A DNA stretch of 15,508 nt from Chloroflexota bacterium (lineage in GTDB: Bacteria > Chloroflexota > Dehalococcoidia > Bin125): positions 1 to 15,508 of the forward strand of contig JAPPBK010000376.1 of the NCBI GenBank assembly GCA_026705105.1, given 5' to 3'. Both the position numbers and the translations under genes were made by a program. Below the pieces are notes generated by a model. That model did not search any database. It was not told where the DNA came from and saw nothing but the letters and a program-made list of their open reading frames with translations. How positions within the stretch are numbered: position 1 is the stretch's first letter; each line of letters starts with the position of its first letter. Below are positions 1-6,097 of the stretch, in pieces.

Positions 1-1786
1 GGGACACGCAGCCTGGACCCTGCTGTTCCAGCCGCAGGACCGTACAGGGCGCGGCGCCGGGGCAGGGCACCTGCAGCATGTCACCGGGATGGATGATCCG
101 CCGAATCCCGTCGCCGTTGAGCCGCGCCAGCTCATCAATCGTCGTCTCGAACTGCCGCGAGATGCCATTGAGATGGTCTCCGGCGCGGACCGTGTAGTAG
201 GCGTGGTAGTCGCCCGGCGGATACGCGACGAGCGGCGGTTGCGTCGCCAGGGCGGTCGAGTCGTCGTCGACGCCTAACGTCGTCAGCGCCGATCGCTCGC
301 GCAATGCCGAGCCCGGCGTCGCTTCACCGGTCGCGCTCCGCTCGATCGGTCTCATGTAGGCCGGGATGTCGCCTGGTTTCGCCGTCGATGGCCTCGCCGC
401 AGAGACCGAGCCCGCGGCGGCCTGCCTGGTCAGCTGCTTGTCCTGCGTAGGCCGAATCGGGAGCGGTTGAACCGGCCGATCAAGTGCGGCCGCGTCCTCG
501 CGACGCTCCGTTTCGAAGCCCGATTGCTCGGCTCCGACCGTGAAAACCAGGTCCGAGAGCGAGCGACCGGGCAGGAGCGCGAAGCCCGCGACCAGGGCCA
601 GCAACACGGCAGCCGCCAGCGACGCCGTCGCCAGCAGGTAGGGGCGCAGCTCGCGGAGTCGTCCGCGCATCCGAGACAGGCTCCAGAAGTCGGGTCGGCG
701 CATCGGCCGTTCGACGAATCGGTAGCTCAGTTCGGCCAGCATGAATGTCGCCGCAAGTCCGACCGCAACGGTCAGAATCGTGCTGGGGACGAAGTTGAAC
801 TCCCACTGCAGCGCCAGCAGGACCGGCCAGTGCCAGAGATAGATGCTGTAGCTGCGCTCGCCCATCCAGCGCAACGGCGCCGTCTCCAGCGCGCGTCCGA
901 TCAGCGATCCCGGCCGAATCACGAACGCGACCAGGACAATGGTCGCCAACGACGTGGCCAGCAGACCCCACGGGTACATCCAGTCGCTCCAATGCCGAGC
1001 CACGGCCATGATCAGGCCGAGCCCGACGAGCGCAGCGACCGCCAGTGCGTCCATCAGCGCGCCGAGCGGCGCACTCCAGGTCCGCCGCCAGGGCTTCCAG
1101 ACGAAGGCGGCGGCCACGCCGATCAGGATCGTGAAGGCCCGCGCGTCGCTGCCGAAGTAGACCCGCGACGGCTCATCTCCCGGCGTGAACAGCATCGCCA
1201 TCCAGACCACCGAGAGCGCGGCCAGCCCGACCACGATGCACCACACCCAACGCAAGCGCAGCAGCCGCGCAAGCCCGGCGAAGATCAGAGGCCAGATGAC
1301 GTAGAACTGCTCCTCCACCGCCAGCGACCACAGGTGGCGAAGCTGCGAGGGTCGTTCGAACATCTCGAAGTACGAGACTCCCCGCACGATTTGGTCCCAG
1401 TTGGTGATGTAGACGGCGGCGACCAGCACCTCGCGCAGGTGATCGATCAGCGTGTCCTGGAGCATGAATGCGGCGTAGACCGTGGTCACGACCAGCACCA
1501 GCGCCAGGACGGGCAGCAGTCGCCGCGCGCGGCGCAGCCAGAACTGGACCAGGTCGGTCTTGCCGTCCTGTTCGCGCTCCGAGATCAGTAGCGCGGTGAT
1601 CAGGAATCCCGAGACGATGAAGAATACGTCGACGCCAAGGAACCCGGCCGGCAGCCAGGCGACGCCGGCGTGGTAGAGCACGACGGCCAGCGCCGCCAGA
1701 CCGCGAATGCCGTCCAGGCCCGCAAGCCGGGGCAGACCGCGCTCGCCCATCGGTTCGTTCCGCTGGAGTGGATCCGCTGATGCCAT
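1..1786 (-). CDS. Acyltransferase-3 (OafA/YrhL-type) membrane protein with C-terminal LysM domain, partial (3' end beyond window)
   Basis: An integral membrane O-acyltransferase of the acyltransferase-3 family. Such proteins move acetyl or similar groups onto envelope sugars. At least 595 codons are open and no stop is reached before the left edge. The start is ATG 1786; a second ATG at codon 13 (1750) is possible and neither has a strong Shine-Dalgarno. Family hallmarks are visible: GLDGIRGLAAL at 23-33, the conserved His of YHAG (H39), GVDVFFIVSGFLIT at 51-64, the Arg-rich loop near 80, HLWSLAVEEQFY near 150, and repeated hydrophobic segments, the last at about 382-405. A Pro/Ser/Thr-rich linker (about 406-530) then leads to a LysM motif at about 531-575 (YTVRAGDHLNGIS through GDMLQVP). 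LysM binds peptidoglycan-like glycans, so the tail should lie outside the membrane. Many relatives carry an SGNH domain there instead. It follows the carboxylase gene by 6 nt, in the same frame after TAA, and is probably cotranscribed. Confidence 0.88.
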   Translation of the reverse strand, partial: MASADPLQRNEPMGERGLPRLAGLDGIRGLAALAVVLYHAGVAWLPAGFLGVDVFFIVSGFLITALLISEREQDGKTDLVQFWLRRARRLLPVLALVLVVTTVYAAFMLQDTLIDHLREVLVAAVYITNWDQIVRGVSYFEMFERPSQLRHLWSLAVEEQFYVIWPLIFAGLARLLRLRWVWCIVVGLAALSVVWMAMLFTPGDEPSRVYFGSDARAFTILIGVAAAFVWKPWRRTWSAPLGALMDALAVAALVGLGLIMAVARHWSDWMYPWGLLATSLATIVLVAFVIRPGSLIGRALETAPLRWMGERSYSIYLWHWPVLLALQWEFNFVPSTILTVAVGLAATFMLAELSYRFVERPMRRPDFWSLSRMRGRLRELRPYLLATASLAAAVLLALVAGFALLPGRSLSDLVFTVGAEQSGFETERREDAAALDRPVQPLPIRPTQDKQLTRQAAAGSVSAARPSTAKPGDIPAYMRPIERSATGEATPGSALRERSALTTLGVDDDSTALATQPPLVAYPPGDYHAYYTVRAGDHLNGISRQFETTIDELARLNGDGIRRIIHPGDMLQVPCPGAAPCTVLRLEQQGPGCVS

Positions 1787-1792
1787 CGCGAG

Positions 1793-3457
1793 TTACATCC
1801 GGAACACGCCGAACTGCGACTCGGGCACGGGTGCATTCCGTGCCGCCGCAAGTCCTACGCCGAGCGCCTCACGCGTATCGGCCGGATCGAGAATGCCGTC
1901 GTCCCAGATCCGAGCCGAACCGTAGTACGCCGCGCCCTCCTCCTCGTACTTGTCCAGCGTCGGGGCCATGAACTCGCGCTGCTCGTCGGCGCTCATCGAC
2001 TCTCCCTGGCGCGCCAGCGCATCCTGGCGGATCGTGAGCAAGACGTTGGCGGCTTGTTCGCCGCCCATCACCGAGACGCGGGCGTTGGGCCAGGTCCAGA
2101 GCAATCGCGGCGAGTAGGCGCGTCCGCACATCGCGTAGTTGCCCGCGCCGAACGAGCCGCCCAGCACGATCGAAAACTTGGGCACCTCGGCGCATGCCAC
2201 GGCGGTGACCATCTTCGCTCCGTGCTTGGCGATCCCTTCGTGCTCGTAACGCCGACCGACCATGAAGCCGGTGATGTTCTGCAGGAAGAGCAGCGGCGTG
2301 CCGCGCTTGGCGCAGAGCTGAATGAAGTGCGCGCCCTTGAGCGCCGACTCGGAGAAGAGGATGCCATTGTTCGCGACGATCCCGATCGGGTGACCCATCA
2401 CCCGGGCGAAGCCGCAGACCAGCGTGGAGCCGTACGAAGGTTTGAACTCGTGCAGCCGCGAACCGTCAACGAACCGAGCAATGATCTCGCGGACATCGAA
2501 CGGCTTGCGCGTCGATTGCGGGACAATGCCGTAGATCTCGTCGGCATCGTAGAGCGGCGGCTCGACCTGATCGGCCGGCGTCACCGGCCAGTCGGCTGCT
2601 GCCTCGCGGCCCAGGTTGGCCACCGCGGCGCGGACCAGTTCCAGCGCGTGTTCGTCGTCCTCTGCCAGATGATCGGCGACGCCCGACACCTGCGTATGTA
2701 CCAAGCCGCCGCCCAACTCCTCCGCCGAGATCTCCTCGCCCGTCGCCGCCCGCACCAGCGGCGGCCCACCGAGGAAGATCGTGCCCACGCCGTCGACGAT
2801 GATCGCCTCGTCGGACATCGCCGGCACGTACGCGCCGCCGGCCGTGCAGGAGCCCATTACGGCGGCGATCTGGGGAATCCCGGCAGCCGACATCGTCGCC
2901 TGGTTGTAGAAGATGCGCCCGAAGTGGTCACGATCGGGGAAAACGTCAGCCTGCATCGGCAGGAACGCCCCGCCCGAGTCGACGAGATAGACGCAGGGCA
3001 ACCGATTCTGCGCCGCAATCTCTTGCGCGCGCAGGTGCTTCTTGACCGTGATCGGGTAGTAGCTGCCGCCCTTCACCGTCGCATCGTTGGCCACGATCAT
3101 GGTCTCGCGTCTGGCGACCCGCCCGATGCCGGTGACGATCCCCGCGCCGGGCGCTTCGTCGTCATACATCCTGTTGGCCGCCAGCGGCGACAGTTCGAGG
3201 AAGGGCGAGTCGGAGTCGAGCATCCGCTCGATCCGCTCGCGTGCGAGCAGCTTGCCGCGCGCGTGATGCCGCTCGACGCTGCGTGGTCCGCCGCCTGCGC
3301 GCACGGTCGATTCGCGCTCGCGCAGCTCCGCAACCAGCCCGCGCATCCAGGATGCGTTCTCGTAAAACTCCTCGGAGCTGACGTCGATGCTCGACTGGAT
3401 CGGCGGGGCCGCCTCAAGTCGTTGCGACATCTCATCGAATCGACGCGCGTCAGACAC
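1793..3457 (-). CDS. mccB: Acyl-CoA carboxylase beta (carboxyltransferase) subunit, methylcrotonyl-CoA carboxylase type
   Basis: The carboxyltransferase subunit of a biotin-dependent acyl-CoA carboxylase. It moves CO2 from biotin to an acyl-CoA in the cytosol. The best match by motif is methylcrotonyl-CoA carboxylase (leucine breakdown); geranyl-CoA carboxylase is the main alternative. From the GTG at 3457 the protein has 554 residues, close to the family's roughly 535. This start was chosen because GGAGAGGG lies 4 nt upstream; ATG 3430 lacks such a site, and the longer frame from 3544 adds residues unlike the family. The N-terminal carboxyltransferase half contains GSCTAGGAYVPA at 202-213. 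The C-terminal half contains LQNITGFMVGRRYE (about 392-404), GGSFGAGNYAMCGRAYSPR (about 433-451) and MGGEQAANV (464-472), all typical of MCC-beta. No biotin carboxylase or biotin-carrier subunit lies in the window, so its partner must be encoded elsewhere. Confidence 0.9.
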   Translation of the reverse strand: MSDARRFDEMSQRLEAAPPIQSSIDVSSEEFYENASWMRGLVAELRERESTVRAGGGPRSVERHHARGKLLARERIERMLDSDSPFLELSPLAANRMYDDEAPGAGIVTGIGRVARRETMIVANDATVKGGSYYPITVKKHLRAQEIAAQNRLPCVYLVDSGGAFLPMQADVFPDRDHFGRIFYNQATMSAAGIPQIAAVMGSCTAGGAYVPAMSDEAIIVDGVGTIFLGGPPLVRAATGEEISAEELGGGLVHTQVSGVADHLAEDDEHALELVRAAVANLGREAAADWPVTPADQVEPPLYDADEIYGIVPQSTRKPFDVREIIARFVDGSRLHEFKPSYGSTLVCGFARVMGHPIGIVANNGILFSESALKGAHFIQLCAKRGTPLLFLQNITGFMVGRRYEHEGIAKHGAKMVTAVACAEVPKFSIVLGGSFGAGNYAMCGRAYSPRLLWTWPNARVSVMGGEQAANVLLTIRQDALARQGESMSADEQREFMAPTLDKYEEEGAAYYGSARIWDDGILDPADTREALGVGLAAARNAPVPESQFGVFRM

Positions 3458-3473
3458 GGGACCCTCTCCGCGA

Positions 3474-3488
3474 GGCTCGCTTCGAGCC
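3474..3488. repeat. 6-bp inverted repeat upstream of the carboxylase gene
   Basis: GGCTCG, a 3-nt spacer and CGAGCC form a perfect dyad, which can fold as a small hairpin in the leader of the carboxylase mRNA. It ends 4 nt upstream of the putative Shine-Dalgarno (3462-3469). It lies in the 121-bp divergent gap (3458-3578) between the carboxylase and the NHL protein. It could be an operator or a 5'-leader hairpin; nothing else in the sequence decides. I see no convincing -35/-10 pair in this gap. Confidence 0.4.
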
Positions 3489-3578
3489 CACTCACGACAG
3501 AGTATTGCGCGGTTAGACTCGTGCGCAGACCGGCTCAGGCCCAATCAGGTTAAGCACGACACGACGGGGAGCATAACG

Positions 3579-4523
3579 ATGACCGCGAGACTTTCTGACG
3601 GCGAGTTCAGCTACACCGCGCTCGACCTCTGGGAGCAGCTTCCCGACGGCGTCACGTTGGTCGAGTGCCCCGGAGTGGCGGTCGACGCCAACGACATGGT
3701 GTACGTCTTGACCCGCAACGTCGAGCACCCGGTGATGGTCTTCGACGCCGAAGGCGTCTGGCAAGGAAGCTGGGGACAGGGCAACTTCACGGAACGCTCG
3801 CACGGCATCTGGATCGGACCCGAGGGCGACGTCTGGGGCGCCGACGACGGTACTCACACGATCACCCGATGGTCGCCCGACGGCGAGCTGCTGCAGACGC
3901 TGGGCGATCCCTACAATCCCGCCCCGGCCTGGGCCGGCAAGCCGTTCAACCGGCCTACTCACGCGGCGGTCAGCCCGAAGTCGGGCGACATATTCGTCAC
4001 CGATGGCTACGGCAACAGTTGCGTCCACCGATTCGACGCCGACGGCAAGCACAAGCAGACCTGGGGCACGCCCGGTATCGACGCCGGCCAGTTCATCCGT
4101 CCACACAACATCGCCATCGACGAGGACGGCCTGCTCTACATCGCCGACCGCGAGGCGCACCGCGTGCAGATCTTCTCCGAGTCGGGCCAGTTCGTCACGA
4201 TGTGGAACAACATCCACCGTCCCGACGGTCTCACGCTCGCGCCCGACGGCAACATCTACATCGGCGAACTGAACGAAATGGGCGGCATGCAGGGCGCGCC
4301 CGGACTCGGCCACCGGGTCAGCATCTACGACCGCTCGGGCAATCGACTTGCCCTACTCGGCCACCCCGACGAGGGCGACGAAGCCGGCAAGTTCATCGCC
4401 CCGCACGGCATCGCCGTCGACTCAACAGGCGCCGTCTACGTCGGAGAGGTCTGCAACACCATTCGAGGCAAGGCCCTCGGCGTTGAGCTGCATTCCCTCA
4501 GCAAACTGGTGCGCGAGGACTAG
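3579..4523 (+). CDS. NHL-repeat beta-propeller protein, peptidyl-alpha-hydroxyglycine lyase (PAL)-like
   Basis: A 314-residue protein that is all NHL-type propeller blades with no signal peptide or membrane segment, so it should be cytosolic. The start ATG 3579 has GGGGAG about 6 nt upstream; the open frame extends further upstream but overlaps the divergent gene. The blades resemble the catalytic core of peptidylglycine amidating lyase. Three histidines sit about 100 residues apart at the matching places: H75 (RSHGIWI), H176 (RPHNIAID) and H276 (APHGIAVD). They correspond to the zinc ligands of PAL. R46 (LTRNVEHPV), Y144 (TDGYGNS) and R191 (IADREAHRVQIF) match its active-site Arg, Tyr and Arg. 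The motif matches come from memory of the rat enzyme, not from an alignment. In animals PAL cleaves hydroxyglycine-extended peptides; bacterial homologues are common but their substrate is not established. The gene ends convergently with the RibD-like gene, sharing a CTAG. Confidence 0.85.
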   Translation: MTARLSDGEFSYTALDLWEQLPDGVTLVECPGVAVDANDMVYVLTRNVEHPVMVFDAEGVWQGSWGQGNFTERSHGIWIGPEGDVWGADDGTHTITRWSPDGELLQTLGDPYNPAPAWAGKPFNRPTHAAVSPKSGDIFVTDGYGNSCVHRFDADGKHKQTWGTPGIDAGQFIRPHNIAIDEDGLLYIADREAHRVQIFSESGQFVTMWNNIHRPDGLTLAPDGNIYIGELNEMGGMQGAPGLGHRVSIYDRSGNRLALLGHPDEGDEAGKFIAPHGIAVDSTGAVYVGEVCNTIRGKALGVELHSLSKLVRED

Positions 4524-5272
4524 CCAGCGGCGGGCCCGACTCGATAGCGCAGGAACAACTCTCCGGTTTGCGCGGTCATCGCGTGGACCAGCGTGAGCTG
4601 TCGGATGCCCGCCGCTGTCGGATCACCCGGCCACTGCACGGCTGGATGGGCCCTGTCGCCGCCGGTGATTCTCGGCGCGAGCGTGAGGAAGAACTCGTCA
4701 ACCAGACCTCGACGAATGAGCTCGCCGTTGAGCGTGGCGCCTCCTTCGACCAGCACCCGTCTGGCGACGAGCCCCTTGCGCAAATGGGTCAACGCAGCCG
4801 CGGCCGCGTCTCTCTCCGGCACGACAACCACCGGCCGTCCTCTTGAATCCAGCTCTTGGCGCACTTGAACCGGCGCCGAGCTGGAGAGATAGATCACCGC
4901 GTAGAAGCTATGGTCGGTGAAGAATCGCCGCTCCGGAGGCAGATCGCCGCTGCGGGTCAACACCGCGGCGATCGGCGACGGCGTCATGCCTCGCTCGACG
5001 CGCCACTGTTCCAGCTCGGCATGGTTGAGCCGCGCCGACGTACCGGACGCCCGGAACGTCGCGCCGCCGTTCATGACCGCGTCGAAGTGGACCCGAAGTT
5101 CGCGCATCAGCCGCTGATCCAGCGCCGAGCCCAGACCGCGCTCGGTGCCGTCGACAACCGTGCGGCCGTCGGCCGACATGACCATGTTGATCGCCACGTA
5201 TGGGCGGTCGGCTGGCGGGTCGGGGAAGCTCAGTCGGGTGTAGTCGATCTCACCGCGCTGCGATTGGGCCAT
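4520..5272 (-). CDS. RibD C-terminal domain (pyrimidine/dihydrofolate-reductase-like) protein
   Basis: A 250-residue NAD(P)H-dependent reductase of the RibD_C/DHFR-like fold. In riboflavin synthesis this fold reduces the ribosyl-aminopyrimidine intermediate, but stand-alone copies act on varied or unknown substrates. RPYVAINMVMSADGRT (23-38) matches the family's N-terminal motif. LRVHFDAVMNGGATFRASG (about 59-77) is the usual lRa..DAvlvGa segment. VLVEGGATLNGELIRRGLVDE (about 173-193) is the typical EGG cofactor-binding motif. The cytidine-deaminase-like RibD N-terminal domain is missing and no other riboflavin gene is nearby, so a riboflavin role is not supported. No Shine-Dalgarno precedes ATG 5272. 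Instead TAGCAT ends 6 nt before it, as expected for a leaderless mRNA. Its stop overlaps that of the convergent NHL gene by 4 nt. Confidence 0.87.
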   Translation of the reverse strand: MAQSQRGEIDYTRLSFPDPPADRPYVAINMVMSADGRTVVDGTERGLGSALDQRLMRELRVHFDAVMNGGATFRASGTSARLNHAELEQWRVERGMTPSPIAAVLTRSGDLPPERRFFTDHSFYAVIYLSSSAPVQVRQELDSRGRPVVVVPERDAAAAALTHLRKGLVARRVLVEGGATLNGELIRRGLVDEFFLTLAPRITGGDRAHPAVQWPGDPTAAGIRQLTLVHAMTAQTGELFLRYRVGPAAG

Positions 5273-5278
5273 GGGCTC

Positions 5279-5288
5279 ATGCTAGGTT
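5279..5288. promoter_or_regulatory. Candidate bidirectional promoter with overlapping -10 boxes for two leaderless genes
   Basis: Only 22 bp separate the divergent ATGs at 5272 (minus) and 5295 (plus). On the plus strand TAGGTT (5283-5288) ends 6 nt before ATG 5295. On the minus strand TAGCAT (5284 down to 5279) ends 6 nt before ATG 5272. Both fit the TANNNT -10 form at -12 to -7 that is typical of leaderless bacterial genes. They share the central TA, so one site would fire in both directions. Neither gene has a Shine-Dalgarno, whereas most other genes with their own leader here do. I see no good -35 on either side. The spacing and symmetry are seen directly; promoter function is inferred. 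Confidence 0.55.
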
Positions 5289-5294
5289 GCGGTC

Positions 5295-5543
5295 ATGTCC
5301 GAACGAGCACGGGAGACCGACAGCAAGGACGAAGAGGCCGAAGCAGCCGAAGCGCCGGACCGCGAGTTTCCGATCTCCTCGATGGCCCGCTTCACGATCG
5401 GCGGCAAGCCCGTCGTGCTTGACGACTTCATCGATATCACCACGGGCGACGTCGCCAATCGCCCCGTGGTCGAGCCGCAGCCGCAGCCGGCGCCCATGCC
5501 CAAGGACGTGATCTGGAACGCGCGGCGTCCCGTTGGGGACTAG
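5295..5543 (+). CDS. Small acidic protein of unknown function (82 aa)
   Basis: I do not recognise this protein. Residues 1-24 are highly charged and probably disordered (SERARETDSKDEEAEAAEA). A compact segment follows (FPISSMARFTIGGKPVVLDDFIDITTG, about 25-51), then a Pro/Gln stretch (about 59-70) and DVIWNARRPVGD at the end. There is no signal peptide, membrane segment or Cys. Codon use favours G/C in third positions like its neighbours, and it ends in a CTAG shared with the convergent OsmC gene, as other real genes here do, which supports it being coding. ATG 5295 lacks a Shine-Dalgarno but has TAGGTT at -12 to -7. Its start is back-to-back with the RibD-like gene. Confidence 0.62.
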   Translation: MSERARETDSKDEEAEAAEAPDREFPISSMARFTIGGKPVVLDDFIDITTGDVANRPVVEPQPQPAPMPKDVIWNARRPVGD

Positions 5544-6010
5544 TTGTCCCCGTAATCCGCTTCCCACGTGATCTCGATCGCGTCCTTGACGCTCTCGTGG
5601 GCGGGACAGCCGGGGGCATGGAACTTGACCGCGCGCTCGGCGGCCGCACGCTGCTCCTCCGCAATGCCGGGAATGTGGAACACGACGTGGATCTTCGTGA
5701 TCCGGATCGTCTGGTTGTCCTCGCCCTCGATCGTGCCCAGGACATCGGCCTTGTAGGTGTCGGGGTCGAACTCGACCTTGCGCACGGACAACGCCCGCGC
5801 GAGTGTGCCGTACATTCAACCGCCCACCGCGGCGACGATATGGTCCAACGTTGCCGTCATCGGGGGCGCTTCCTCGGGCACGCCATAGTGTTCCTTGAGC
5901 TTGCCCTGGACGCCGTAGACGACCGGCTCGGGCACGTCGCCCAGCGTCGCGTGCCGGAAGCCGTTCTTGAGTTCGAGCTTGTTGCGCGAGATGTACTCGA
6001 ATCTGGCCAT
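5540..6010 (-). CDS. OsmC-family peroxiredoxin-like protein, probable selenoprotein (UGA = Sec at codon 65)
   Basis: OsmC/Ohr-family proteins reduce (organic) hydroperoxides through a reactive cysteine paired with a second cysteine. This frame runs ATG 6010 to TAG 5540 with one internal TGA (5816-5818). Codons 1-64 form the OsmC N-terminal half, ending MTATLDHIVAAVGG. Codons 66-156 continue in the same frame as the C-terminal half (MYGTLARAL, then HAPGCPAHESV). In relatives this junction reads GGC followed by a helix, so the UGA replaces exactly the catalytic first cysteine. The second cysteine is intact (C135 in GCPAHES). With Sec inserted the length is 156 residues, normal for the family. 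A SECIS-like hairpin lies at 5780-5800. A GGAGG with a purine-rich run precedes ATG 6010. The alternatives are a nonsense mutation, a sequencing error, or restart at the ATG right after the UGA. No sel genes are in the window. Confidence 0.8.
5780..5800 (-). promoter_or_regulatory. Candidate bacterial SECIS hairpin in the OsmC mRNA
   Basis: In the mRNA, a hairpin spans nucleotides 16-36 after the UGA. The 5' arm GCGCGGG pairs with CC-UGCGC (one G-U pair and one bulged G at nucleotide 31) around the loop CGUUGU. The second loop base is a G, 24 nt after the UGA. Known bacterial SECIS elements have a short upper stem, a small apical loop with a G in its first two positions, and about 16-37 nt between UGA and loop; this hairpin satisfies all of these. 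In GC-rich DNA hairpins arise by chance, so the element is supportive but not proof. Confidence 0.55.
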
Positions 6011-6023
6011 GAGTGACCCCCTC

Positions 6024-6034
6024 CGCCTTCGGCG
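6024..6034. repeat. Small stem-loop (cgcc-ttc-ggcg) flanking the palindromic repeats
   Basis: CGCC and GGCG pair around TTC. On the plus strand this gives a C(UUCG)G-type tetraloop. It directly abuts the first palindromic repeat and may be part of the same element. It lies between the OsmC ribosome-binding region and the repeats. Confidence 0.4.
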
Positions 6035-6056
6035 CCTCCCCCTGCAAGGGGGAGGG
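6033..6056. repeat. Palindromic intergenic repeat, copy 1
   Basis: A 9-bp perfect stem (CCTCCCCCT 6035-6043 with AGGGGGAGG 6047-6055) closes a 3-nt loop GCA. Copy 2 begins exactly 40 bp further on. The 24-bp units match at 22 positions, differing only at the loop. It lies in the 87-bp gap between the aminotransferase and OsmC genes, both on the minus strand. There is no T-run, so it is not a classic intrinsic terminator; a REP-like dispersed repeat or RNA-stabilising hairpin is more likely. Confidence 0.75.
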
Positions 6057-6072
6057 TGTAGTGGTTCTGCGA

Positions 6073-6096
6073 CGCCTCCCCCTGAGAGGGGGAGGG
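6073..6096. repeat. Palindromic intergenic repeat, copy 2
   Basis: The same 9-bp stem as copy 1 (6075-6083 with 6087-6095) with loop GAG instead of GCA. It ends 1 nt from the aminotransferase stop codon (6098-6100), so in that transcript the hairpin follows the stop directly. It could block 3' exonucleases or attenuate read-through into the OsmC gene. Confidence 0.75.
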
Positions 6097-6097
6097 A

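Noticed and set aside
467..1591. Long plus-strand open frame (374 codons)
   Set aside because: Its translation is Arg/Gln/His-rich low-complexity sequence antisense to the acyltransferase gene, whose family motifs are clear.
1784..1795. Read-through fusion of carboxylase and acyltransferase (same frame, TAA-CTC-GCG-ATG)
   Set aside because: TAA is a normal stop, both proteins are complete domains on their own, and nothing suggests recoding.
3458..3544. N-terminal extension of the carboxylase to ATG 3544
   Set aside because: The added residues do not resemble the family, no ribosome-binding site precedes that ATG, and GTG 3457 has a good one.
2054..3553. 499-codon plus-strand open frame
   Set aside because: It is antisense to the carboxylase gene, whose motifs cover the whole stretch; the translation shows no recognisable domain.
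5540..5815. Separate 91-residue gene starting at the ATG right after the UGA
   Set aside because: It lacks the first half of the OsmC fold and has no Shine-Dalgarno of its own; it joins in frame to the upstream half across a single UGA.
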